Shown piece after piece: positions 1 through 7,149 of a DNA stretch of 64,000 bases. Origin of the DNA: Sphingomonadales bacterium UBA2683. GTDB taxonomy: Bacteria; Pseudomonadota; Alphaproteobacteria; Sphingomonadales; Sphingomonadaceae. Numbering within the stretch: the stretch's first letter is position 1; each line of letters opens with the position of its first letter. The notes under the pieces are model-generated. The model did no database searches and was not told where the DNA came from. It saw nothing but the letters and a program-made list of their open reading frames with translations. The DNA lies in assembly GCA_002354635.1 (NCBI GenBank), contig DELZ01000004.1:62001-126000 (forward strand), written 5' to 3'. The translations under genes were made by a program, and so were the position numbers.

Positions 1-623
1 AAGCTGAGCGGCAACACACAAATGGTGCGGTCATCGGCAGCGAGCTTCAGATATTCTGCTACGCTGAGCGCACCCAGCGTCAGATTGGCATGGCTCAGCA
101 TGACCCCTTTCGGCCGCCCCGTAGACCCGCTTGTATATAATATCGCGACCAGATCTCCGGTGTCAGTACCGGTCGCGCTGGGCTCCAGCGGCGTTGTAAC
201 AGAGGAAAGAGCATCCTCCACATTCTTGTCCTCGAACAGACCGCAATTTGCATCGAGGCTGCTGTCTTCCAGTGTTTTCAGGCGTCCCGCATTGCTGATC
301 AGCAGCCTGGCGCCGCTGTCCTCGACAATATAGGCAACCTGGGCCTGCTTGAGCAGCGGATTGACCGGCACATGGACCAGACCGGCCCGCGCCGCCGCCA
401 GCGGCATCAGGCATGCCAGTTCGGTCTTGGACAACCAGGTGGCGACCCGGTCGCCCTTGTCGACCCCCTGCTCCAGCAACCATGCCGCCAACGCACCGAT
501 ACGATGATTTAACATCTTGTAGCTAAGGGTGCCTGAACGCGTCACCAGAGCATCCGCATCCGGATTCTTCCCTGTTGCCAGGTGGTCCAGCGGGAATGCG
601 GCGGTTTCGGGATTGGTGTTCAA
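1..623 (-). CDS. AMP-forming acyl-CoA ligase, exosortase-A-associated type (C-terminus outside the window)
   Basis: Only the first 207 residues are present; the gene runs off the left edge. The core AMP-binding signature YTSGSTGRPKG is at about residues 163-173 and is followed by VMLSHANL, which identifies an ANL-superfamily adenylating enzyme that activates a carboxylic acid to its acyl-AMP/CoA or acyl-carrier-protein thioester. The start chosen is TTG at 623, with AGG about 8 bases upstream; an internal ATG would lose the N-terminal part aligned in this family. It is divergent from a FemAB-like gene, a carrier protein and two hydrolases, the combination known from exosortase A (XrtA) exopolysaccharide loci, so it probably loads a substrate on the neighbouring carrier protein. 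Family certain, XrtA role inferred from context. Confidence 0.85.
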   Translation of the reverse strand, partial: MNTNPETAAFPLDHLATGKNPDADALVTRSGTLSYKMLNHRIGALAAWLLEQGVDKGDRVATWLSKTELACLMPLAAARAGLVHVPVNPLLKQAQVAYIVEDSGARLLISNAGRLKTLEDSSLDANCGLFEDKNVEDALSSVTTPLEPSATGTDTGDLVAILYTSGSTGRPKGVMLSHANLTLGALSVAEYLKLAADDRTICVLPLS

Positions 624-653
624 TGTTTGACCTATGGGAAAAAGAGAAGATTT

Positions 654-1703
654 GTGACAGATACGACTTTAGCCATGACCAGCGAATATCATAGCAATTT
701 TCAGTCGGTGCAAGCCATAGCCGGCGAAAAGCTTGGACGATCGGTCCAAAAGTCCCTGTTCGACCGGATCGAATGGCTCAAGCCCTTGCATGAGCTGTGC
801 TTGCCGGACAACTCGCCCTTGATTGTCCACAGCCAGGAAGGCGAAGCCGAGGCTTGGATGTTCCTGATGAAAACCGGTCTTGGCCGCCACGCCGCTCTGG
901 CCAACTGGTATAATTTTACCTTTCGTCCGATTTTTCTGGGCGACTATGACGAGGTCACGAAATTGGCGTTGCTCGCCAAGCTCGCCAAAAAGCTGAAATC
1001 GAGCTCTCACCATATTGAAATAACGCCAGTACCTGATGAGGACTCAGCGGCAAGCCTGACCCAGAGGGCGTTCGAGCAGGCCGGCTGGGTTGTTTTCCGG
1101 TCAAAAGCGGACGACAATCACATATTGAACGTCAAGGGCCGCACATTTGATCAATATTGGAGCGAACGCCCCGGTCAGCTCCGCAATACCGTCCGGCGCA
1201 AGGAAAAGAAAAATCTGGTGTCCGTCAGGATTGAAACGGAATTTTCAGACGAGGACTGGAACGACTATGTCTCCGTCTACGAACGCAGCTGGAAACCCGA
1301 AGAAGGCAATCCCGAATTTCTGAGAAAACTGGCTCGACACGAGGCCGCCGCAGGATGCATGCGCCTTGGCCTGGCCTATATTGACGGCGAGCCGGTTGCC
1401 GCCCAGTTCTGGACCGTGGAAAACGGGGAAGCCCTGATCCACAAGCTGGCACATGTTGAGGATGCAACCAAGTCCTCTCCCGGCACCTTGCTGTCGGTGG
1501 CAATGTTCCAGCACGCAATCGATATCGATCACGTCAAGCTGATCGATTTTGGCACCGGCAATGACGGCTACAAGCGCGAGTGGATGGAAGATGTCCGGGA
1601 CCGCTACCGGCTGGAGTTTTTCTGGCCCAACCATCCCCTTTCATGGCTACCAATTTTGCGACACTATCTCTCCGGCCTTGCCGGAAAGCGCGCTTCGCTC
1701 TAG
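654..1703 (+). CDS. FemAB-like / GNAT-fold acyltransferase, exosortase-A-associated
   Basis: A 349-residue soluble protein. The C-terminal half has the pattern of the BioF2-like GNAT/FemAB fold: a YWSERPGQLRNTVRRKEKK segment followed by a conserved stretch around DGEPVAAQFW and a C-terminal DFGTGNDGYKREWM motif, typical of proteins annotated FemAB or cellulose-biosynthesis CelD-like acetyltransferases. The start taken is GTG 654, with GAGAAG four bases upstream; ATG 675 is an alternative. It lies back to back with the acyl-CoA ligase gene and 33 bases before the carrier-protein gene, so it is probably the first gene of a four-gene unit. A role in N-acylating or decorating an exopolysaccharide precursor is inference; the acyl acceptor cannot be told from sequence. 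Confidence 0.75.
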   Translation: MTDTTLAMTSEYHSNFQSVQAIAGEKLGRSVQKSLFDRIEWLKPLHELCLPDNSPLIVHSQEGEAEAWMFLMKTGLGRHAALANWYNFTFRPIFLGDYDEVTKLALLAKLAKKLKSSSHHIEITPVPDEDSAASLTQRAFEQAGWVVFRSKADDNHILNVKGRTFDQYWSERPGQLRNTVRRKEKKNLVSVRIETEFSDEDWNDYVSVYERSWKPEEGNPEFLRKLARHEAAAGCMRLGLAYIDGEPVAAQFWTVENGEALIHKLAHVEDATKSSPGTLLSVAMFQHAIDIDHVKLIDFGTGNDGYKREWMEDVRDRYRLEFFWPNHPLSWLPILRHYLSGLAGKRASL

Positions 1704-1736
1704 GGAAGCGCCGTTATCGGGATTCGGGGGTTTTGA

Positions 1737-2009
1737 ATGCATAACAAGGTCGAGTTAACGCCGGAAGCTGCCGTGCGTGCCGTGATGCGGGACATTTTGG
1801 GTCTCAGCGAAGAGCAAGTTGCGGAATTTACGGCGGAAACCGAGCTTTTCGGGGCGCTTCCGGAACTGGACAGCATGGCCGTGGCCGGATTGCTCACCGA
1901 ACTCGAAGATCGTCTGGATATCATGATCGAAGATGATGAAGTTGACGGCGAACTGTTTGAAACCTTTGGCAATCTGGTTGCCTTTGCCGAGATGAAAGTC
2001 ACGGAGTGA
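1737..2009 (+). CDS. acyl carrier protein (phosphopantetheine-binding), exosortase-A-associated
   Basis: A 90-residue acidic four-helix-type protein with the phosphopantetheine attachment motif LDSM; the modified serine would be Ser46. Size, acidity (GELFETFGNLVAF tail, EDDEVDGE segment) and motif position fit an acyl carrier protein. The start ATG 1737 follows a GGGGG purine stretch. The stop overlaps the GTG start of the next gene (GTGA), so the two are translationally coupled. The likely partner that loads it is the divergent AMP-forming ligase. It is not the fatty-acid ACP (AcpP), which would sit with fab genes; a specialised carrier for the XrtA locus is the better reading. Confidence 0.88.
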   Translation: MHNKVELTPEAAVRAVMRDILGLSEEQVAEFTAETELFGALPELDSMAVAGLLTELEDRLDIMIEDDEVDGELFETFGNLVAFAEMKVTE

Positions 2010-2716
2010 CCCCTGTACCCGCATTCGTCGACTACGAATTTGCGGGTCGCAAGGAGCTTTGTCTGTGCACCGCCACCCGGTCATCTCGCCGGGTATTGAT
2101 CATCCCTCCCCTGTTCGATGAAATGAACCGCATGCGCAAGATGCTGGTCGACGTCATGCTTGCTCTTGAAAGCCTGGATGTGGCCAGTTTCCTTCCCGAT
2201 CTGCCGGGCACCAATGAAAGTCTTGTCGCACTCGAACAGGTTACACTGACCGACTGGCAGGACGCGATTGCGGCCTGTGCACAGCAGCATCACATTTCCG
2301 ATATCGCCTCCTTTCGCGGCAGCGCCCTGGCGGTTGCCGCGCTGCCAAAGGCGAGGCACTGGATTTTCAGCCCGGTGAAAGGCGCGACAATACTGCGGAC
2401 GATGCTGCGGACCCGGGTCGCGGCAGACCGGGAATCGGGACTGAACACTGGTCTGGCCGACCTCTCCGCCCAGGCCGAAACCAGACCGATCGAGCTGGCT
2501 GGCAACATCATCGGCCCCGAACTGTTTGCACAGCTGAATGCTGCCGATATCCCCGATAGGGAGAATCAGCGGATCGTCCGGCTGGAATCGGACAACAAGC
2601 CCGCTGATGCGCAGATCCCCGGTTCCGCCCTCTGGCTTCGCGCCGAGCCGGATGATGACCCGGCCATGTCCTCGGCCATCGCCCGCGATCTTGCCGGATG
2701 GATGGGTCCGCAATGA
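2006..2716 (+). CDS. alpha/beta-hydrolase-fold protein, 'hydrolase 2, exosortase A system-associated' type
   Basis: 236 residues. The N-terminal half shows the beginning of an alpha/beta-hydrolase fold: RVLIIPPLFDEMNRMRKM (oxyanion-loop region) and the DLPGTNES segment that corresponds to the D-x-x-G-x-x-x-S turn of the family. Where the nucleophile elbow G-x-S-x-G should be, the sequence reads ASFRGSALA, so no canonical nucleophile is present; this is also usual for the family I assign it to. The GTG start at 2006 overlaps the stop of the carrier-protein gene, and its own TGA overlaps the ATG of the next hydrolase gene. Enzymatic activity is therefore doubtful and the molecular role unknown. 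Confidence 0.72.
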   Translation: MTPVPAFVDYEFAGRKELCLCTATRSSRRVLIIPPLFDEMNRMRKMLVDVMLALESLDVASFLPDLPGTNESLVALEQVTLTDWQDAIAACAQQHHISDIASFRGSALAVAALPKARHWIFSPVKGATILRTMLRTRVAADRESGLNTGLADLSAQAETRPIELAGNIIGPELFAQLNAADIPDRENQRIVRLESDNKPADAQIPGSALWLRAEPDDDPAMSSAIARDLAGWMGPQ

Positions 2717-3531
2717 CCCGGAGCTTTCATCATATCCCCTGCGCAGACGACATGGTGGCAGCCACGTTCGATTCCGCAACAGGCTCGACCGCCTTGCTGA
2801 TCGTCAGCGGCGGGAATGAAATCCGTTCGGGCGCCCACAGCGGCATGGCGCATCTGGCTGCACGAATTGCAGAACACGGTTTTCCCGTGCTTCGCTACGA
2901 CCGGCGCGGCATTGGCGAAAGCACGGGCCGGAACAACGGCTTTCTGGGCAGCGCGGCAGACATTGCCGCTGTCGCCGCATTTCTCAGACAGGAACAGAAG
3001 GCCAGAAAGATCATCGCGTTCGGTAACTGCGATGCCGCCACTGCCCTGGCCCTGTTCGGCCCCGAAGCCGGCATCGACGGCTATATACTGGCCAATCCCT
3101 GGGTGATCGAAACAGAGAGCCAGGCGGAAACGCAGGAACCAAGCATCTCGTCCGCGGCGATCCGGGCGCGCTACTGGGACCGGATCAGAAATCCGCGATC
3201 GGTGATCGATCTGCTGTCCGGAAAGATCGATTTGAAAAAACTGCTGAAGGGACTCCGGCAAGCCGCCCAATCAGAAGACAATAGCGCGCTTTCCTTGCGG
3301 CTGCGCGACGCGCTTGCTGGACTGGAAGACAAGACCGAAATTCTGCTCGCGAAACGCGATACGACCGCCCGCGCCTTTCTTGCGGCCTGGAACAGCAGGG
3401 ATTTCGAGCAATTGCGTCGAACCAATGCCATCGCCACCAAAGCGCTGGACAGCGCCTCTCACAGTTTTGCGGATATCAACGCCAAGAACTGGCTTACCGA
3501 CAGAATTTTGGCGGCATTGCGCAACGGCTGA
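2713..3531 (+). CDS. alpha/beta hydrolase, 'hydrolase 1, exosortase A system-associated' type
   Basis: 272 residues from the ATG at 2713, which overlaps the upstream TGA (ATGA); the in-frame ATG at 2698 is less likely because it lies inside the previous gene. The fold is recognisable from LLIVSGGNEIRSGAHSG, the strand VLRYDRRGIGES, and the nucleophile elbow GNCDAAT with Cys106 where most alpha/beta hydrolases have serine. The C-terminal third is helical and degenerate. It ends one base before the stop of convergent trxB. Together with the preceding genes it completes the XrtA-associated ligase/ACP/hydrolase set; the substrate is unknown, possibly an ACP- or CoA-bound thioester. Confidence 0.78.
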   Translation: MTRSFHHIPCADDMVAATFDSATGSTALLIVSGGNEIRSGAHSGMAHLAARIAEHGFPVLRYDRRGIGESTGRNNGFLGSAADIAAVAAFLRQEQKARKIIAFGNCDAATALALFGPEAGIDGYILANPWVIETESQAETQEPSISSAAIRARYWDRIRNPRSVIDLLSGKIDLKKLLKGLRQAAQSEDNSALSLRLRDALAGLEDKTEILLAKRDTTARAFLAAWNSRDFEQLRRTNAIATKALDSASHSFADINAKNWLTDRILAALRNG

Positions 3532-4497
3532 CTATTCGGCCGCCATCAGTTCGAATTGCTGTTCGGCCAGAAACCGCTCGGCATCCAGCGCGGCCATGCA
3601 TCCGGTACCGGCTGCGGTCACCGCCTGCCGATAGACATGGTCCATGACATCGCCGCAGGCATAAAGGCCCGGAATCTTGGTTTTGGGCGTGCCAGGCTCA
3701 ACCTGGATATAGCCGCCGTCGATCAGATCGAGATGGCCCTTGAAAATCTCCGTTGCCGGTGCATGGCCAATCGCGACAAATGCTCCATCAACCGGCAGAT
3801 GGCTGGTATCGCCGGTCTCGGTATCGACCAAGTCCAGCCCGATCAGGCCGAGCGGCTCGCCACCGCCGACAAAGCGTTCGACATTCTTGTTCCACAGCAC
3901 CGATATCTTGGGGTTGGCAAACAGCCGGTCCTGCAGAATTTTCTCGGCGCGCAAGCTGTCTCGGCGGTGAATTAGCGTCACATCATCGCTGTGGTTGGTC
4001 ATGTAGAGCGCCTCCTCGACCGCGGTATTTCCGCCGCCGATAACCGCCACTTTCTTGCCGCGATAGAAAAAGCCATCGCAGGTCGCACAAGCCGAGACGC
4101 CCTTGCCCGACAACTCTTCTTCACCCGGAAGGCCCAGCCATTTGGCCTGCGCACCGGTCGCGATTACCAGCGTGTCACCTTCATAGATATCGCCGCCATC
4201 GCCAGTCATCCGGAACGGACGCCGGGAGAAATCGACGTCGACAATCGTGTCGAAGATGGTGCGGGTGCCCACCTTTTCCGCCTGCGCCTGCATTTCCTCC
4301 ATCAGCCACGGGCCCTGGATGACGTCGCGAAATCCCGGATAATTTTCAACATCGGTGGTAATGGTCAACTGCCCGCCCGGTTGCAGGCCCTGAACAACGA
4401 TTGGCTCCAGGCCGGCGCGGGCGCCATAAATGGCGGCCGACAATCCCGCAGGTCCCGAACCCAGAATGAGCATTTTTGTGCGATGCGTTTCGGCCAT
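3532..4497 (-). CDS. trxB: thioredoxin-disulfide reductase
   Basis: 321 residues, the normal length. Cytosolic flavoenzyme that passes electrons from NADPH through FAD and a redox disulfide to thioredoxin. FAD-binding GSGPAGLSAA at residues 13-22, redox-active CATC at 137-140 (CATCDG), NADPH-binding GGGNTAVEEA at about 154-163, and a C-terminal FAD motif GLYACGDV. The start ATG 4497 gives the standard N-terminus with the FAD motif near residue 13. It stands alone, convergent with the hydrolase gene, and the 143-base leader between it and the upstream gene contains a long hairpin (separate entry). Identity is certain. Confidence 0.97.
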   Translation of the reverse strand: MAETHRTKMLILGSGPAGLSAAIYGARAGLEPIVVQGLQPGGQLTITTDVENYPGFRDVIQGPWLMEEMQAQAEKVGTRTIFDTIVDVDFSRRPFRMTGDGGDIYEGDTLVIATGAQAKWLGLPGEEELSGKGVSACATCDGFFYRGKKVAVIGGGNTAVEEALYMTNHSDDVTLIHRRDSLRAEKILQDRLFANPKISVLWNKNVERFVGGGEPLGLIGLDLVDTETGDTSHLPVDGAFVAIGHAPATEIFKGHLDLIDGGYIQVEPGTPKTKIPGLYACGDVMDHVYRQAVTAAGTGCMAALDAERFLAEQQFELMAAE

Positions 4498-4560
4498 GTT
4501 CCGTTCCCGATGATGATTCTGTTACATGCAAATAGGGATGCCTGACGCAGGTAGGCAAGA

Positions 4561-4614
4561 GCTATCACGGCAAAACCGGCGAAGAATAGTTTTGACCGGT
4601 GATAGCCGCTTTTT
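4561..4614. terminator. long imperfect hairpin followed by a T run on the plus strand; lies in the trxB leader
   Basis: GCTATCAC (4561-4568) pairs with GTGATAGC (4599-4606), and inside it GGCAAAAC (4569-4576) pairs with GTTTTG-A-CC (4589-4597) with single-base bulges, giving about 16 base pairs around a 12-base loop. CGCTTTTT follows on the plus strand, as in a rho-independent terminator. Both flanking genes are on the minus strand, so a plus-strand terminator would only stop antisense read-through; alternatively the hairpin ends transcription of the gene at 4641 in the other direction or forms part of the trxB mRNA leader. Confidence 0.5.
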
Positions 4615-4640
4615 AAAAGCCCCTGGTTACGGAATGCGAG

Positions 4641-6092
4641 TCAGGCCATGATCGCATATTTGGATTGCCCGGCGCCGCGACACATCTGCTTGGATACCCG
4701 TGTCTCTTCCCCGTCGATAATCGCAACATCGGTGATGGTCAGGCATTTGCGGCCATTGGGTTCGGTGTTGAGCGCCGTAACTGTCGATGACCCCGAAACG
4801 CCGCCGCGGGTCGGGCTTTGCCAGTTGGCGACGGCGCCGACTTCTTCCTGTTCAACCACCGCGATTGTGGCTTCGGCTGCTTTTTCCTGTTCCTTCTCGC
4901 TCAATTTGCATGCGATCTCGCCAACCAGCACAGCACCGGCGACGCTGGAAATCAGAGTTCCAATCTTACCAAGCCCGGCGGCCGAACCCACGACGCCACC
5001 GAAGATACCGCCCAAAAGGCCTCCACGCCCCCTGGATTTCTTGCAGGATTGATTGCCGCTCGCCTTGCCCTTGCGCGAGCCTTTGCTCGCTTTCTGCTTG
5101 GTCTCCTCGACTGGTTCGCCGCTGGCGGTCACCATATTCATGAAACCGTAATTTTCCGGAACGGGGTAGCCGCCACAACCGGTATTGTAGCAATAGCGGT
5201 CGCTCAGGTAATTGCGGTCGGCATTGTACAGCTCCACCGCAGCCCGGTAGACGGCCATGTTTATACCGTCTGGGTCGGAGTTGGCATGTTCCTGCCGCAT
5301 GTCCTTATAGAATTGATCTCTACTGGCTGCAGAATATTCCATTCTACCGGCAACTTTTTCTGTGTAAATCTGCGAAATCTCATTCTGAAACTCGTTCATT
5401 TGCTTGCGATATTCCGTCAGCACATCGTTGTAATAATTGTCGAGGCGAGTCGTACATTGATTGATATTTATCGCCTTGTCGTGGGGGTCGGGCAGATGCA
5501 AATGATCTTCCCGGCAGTCGGGATAGTCACCCTGCAAGAGCACGGGCGCCGGTGGCAGCTGCGGCAATGGCGGCTCGACTTGTACCGGCGGGACATAGGC
5601 CTTGTCTTCCGGCGCCAGAGTTACAGCATTTTCAGGATCGTCAGTGCCGGCGGCCTCCGGACTGCCATCCTGCGGTAGCCCGCTACCGGACAAGCCCTCC
5701 GCCTCCATTGCCGTGTCTTCATTTGCATCGGCCTGCGATTGCAGCATGTTGCTGTCCTGAGATGGTTGTCCGTATTCCGACGCTGGCAGGGGAACCGGTT
5801 GCGGCCCCGCTGCAGCCGGCGGCGCTTGCCACTTGAGAATCTGTATGTTGCAATTGGGTTGTCCCGGTTCGGAACTGTAGAGACAGTCGCGATAGGCTGT
5901 ACCGCGGCTGGTCAAAGCGCTTGTCCGGGAACCGGCGGGGTCGGAATGACAATCTGAGCAGGCAATCCCGGTATTGGTCGCGATGGCAACCGTTGCTTCA
6001 ACCGGACTGGAGGACAGCATAAGCACACCCGCTGCGGCCGCACCGATCGCTCCGACGACACCAACGGCAAGCGCTTTTTGAACCTTGCTCAA
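4641..6092 (-). CDS. secreted multidomain protein: CxxCH motif, helical middle, glycine zipper and 17-kDa-antigen-like C-terminus
   Basis: I choose the TTG at 6092 because a perfect AGGAGG lies just upstream; this gives 483 residues starting with a signal sequence (KVQK followed by a hydrophobic Ala/Gly segment, likely cut near VEA at residue 33). CSDCH (45-49) is a CxxCH haem-c type motif placed directly after the signal sequence. Then come a Pro/Asp/Glu-rich linker, a charged helical region with scattered cysteines (about 190-320), a Lys/Ser/Gly-rich stretch, a glycine zipper (GGLLGGIFGGVVG) and a C-terminus with the pattern of 17-kDa surface antigens (NGRKCLTITD...CRGAG). No known function. 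A single CxxCH may bind haem or simply be a disulfide pair. An FNR-like box lies 120 bases upstream. Confidence 0.7.
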   Translation of the reverse strand: MSKVQKALAVGVVGAIGAAAAGVLMLSSSPVEATVAIATNTGIACSDCHSDPAGSRTSALTSRGTAYRDCLYSSEPGQPNCNIQILKWQAPPAAAGPQPVPLPASEYGQPSQDSNMLQSQADANEDTAMEAEGLSGSGLPQDGSPEAAGTDDPENAVTLAPEDKAYVPPVQVEPPLPQLPPAPVLLQGDYPDCREDHLHLPDPHDKAININQCTTRLDNYYNDVLTEYRKQMNEFQNEISQIYTEKVAGRMEYSAASRDQFYKDMRQEHANSDPDGINMAVYRAAVELYNADRNYLSDRYCYNTGCGGYPVPENYGFMNMVTASGEPVEETKQKASKGSRKGKASGNQSCKKSRGRGGLLGGIFGGVVGSAAGLGKIGTLISSVAGAVLVGEIACKLSEKEQEKAAEATIAVVEQEEVGAVANWQSPTRGGVSGSSTVTALNTEPNGRKCLTITDVAIIDGEETRVSKQMCRGAGQSKYAIMA

Positions 6093-6211
6093 ATTTTCCT
6101 CCTGTTTTCTGCTCCTGGCCAAACGCCTACGCCTGCCCTGACCAATATGGCCAGCGGAATATTGGCTGATCCGCCTTGGGCAGACTTTTACAGCCTCCTG
6201 CACCCTTCCAT

Positions 6212-6225
6212 ATGATCTGGATCAT
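6212..6225. promoter_or_regulatory. FNR/CRP-family-like palindrome (ATGAT-CTGG-ATCAT)
   Basis: ATGATCTGGATCAT at 6212-6225 is a perfect five-base inverted repeat with a four-base centre and matches the FNR/Anr/Dnr consensus TTGAT-N4-ATCAA except at the two outer bases. It lies in a 340-base gap (6093-6432) between two divergent genes, 120 bases from the TTG start of the CxxCH protein and 208 bases from the plus-strand start at 6433. A TAAAAG hexamer about 30 bases further along the minus strand could be the -10 element of an activated class II promoter. Apart from this site I see nothing else coding in the gap. Confidence 0.45.
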
Positions 6226-6432
6226 AGTCTCCTGAAATCAAATGAATCAATTTCTTTTTGAAACCCGCGCCCTCGCCGTGCCGGACACGGGATACCGGGC
6301 GGAAAACGGAATAGGCCCATTGGAGAATTGCCGCAGCTATAGACTCCTTCGATAGTGGCTGGAATCTGATGCCTTTTGGGCTAGACCAGTGTCTGTAATT
6401 TCTCACCGTTATAACCTGTGCCGGAGATCATC

Positions 6433-6858
6433 ATGTCACATCAAAAGTCATTTTTCGTTCTGGGATCGATCCTTTTCCTGCTTGGGCTGCTGACGGGATT
6501 GGCAACGGGAATATTGGCAAATCCCCGAATGGCTCTGTCTGCTCACCTGCAGGGACTGACCAATGGCATATTTCTTCTGGTGGTCGGTGCGACGTGGAGA
6601 CACATTGAATTAACCAACCGCTTGGCGGCGGCAACATTCTGGCTCCTCGCCTACGGCACTATTGTGAACTGGCTTTCTACAACCCTCGCAGCATTGTGGA
6701 ACACGGGTGCGCTGACACCGATACACGGGCCACAGCCGACAGCGACTGAGTGGCAAGAATCCGTCGTGACCTTCGGCCTGGTGTCTCTGACGATCGCGAT
6801 GATCGCTGGCACTGTCTTTCTATTGGTAGGATATGCCCGCAAATCTGATGGAATGTGA
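6433..6858 (+). CDS. four-helix membrane protein resembling hydroxylaminobenzene mutase (HabB family)
   Basis: 141 residues with four predicted membrane helices. The ATG at 6433 is preceded by GGAG at a good distance; a GTG at 6418 is less likely. Conserved-looking features are ANPRMALSAHLQGLTNG after the first helix, a W at the end of helix 2, YGTIVNWLSTTLAALW in helix 3 and QESVVTFGLVSLTIAMI in helix 4, the arrangement I associate with (hydroxyamino)benzene mutase proteins. That enzyme rearranges hydroxylaminobenzene to 2-aminophenol during nitroarene degradation. No nitroarene genes are nearby, so the physiological substrate is uncertain and the assignment rests on pattern only. Confidence 0.55.
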   Translation: MSHQKSFFVLGSILFLLGLLTGLATGILANPRMALSAHLQGLTNGIFLLVVGATWRHIELTNRLAAATFWLLAYGTIVNWLSTTLAALWNTGALTPIHGPQPTATEWQESVVTFGLVSLTIAMIAGTVFLLVGYARKSDGM

Positions 6859-6894
6859 GAAAATCACAGAATCGATGGCCGTGCCATCAAATTT

Positions 6895-6971
6895 TGGTAG
6901 CGGAGGAGGGACTCGAACCCCCGACACATGGATTATGATTCCACTGCTCTAACCACCTGAGCTACTCCGCC
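6895..6971 (-). tRNA. tRNA-Met (CAT), elongator type
   Basis: 77 bases with encoded CCA. Acceptor stem GGCGGAG pairs with CTCCGCT-type 3' end; D arm TAGCTCAGGTGGTTAGAGC; anticodon loop ATCATAA with anticodon CAT; T arm GGGGGTTCGAGTCCCTC. Not the initiator, which in bacteria has an unpaired first base pair and three G-C pairs in the anticodon stem. The body matches alphaproteobacterial elongator Met rather than the lysidine-modified Ile tRNA, which I place at 14251. Confidence 0.92.
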
Positions 6972-7149
6972 AACCGGTTCCGGCGATGACCCTGATCATC
7001 GCGAAACACACTCTGGACCGCGGCGCTATAGTCACAGCGTCTGGTCCGGTCAACAAGCTCGATCGAGAAAATACGCTAAAACTTGCACGGCCAATACGAT
7101 CCGCGCTAACAGCGCTCTCCGAGCCGATATGAGGCACCAAGGGGCAGAT

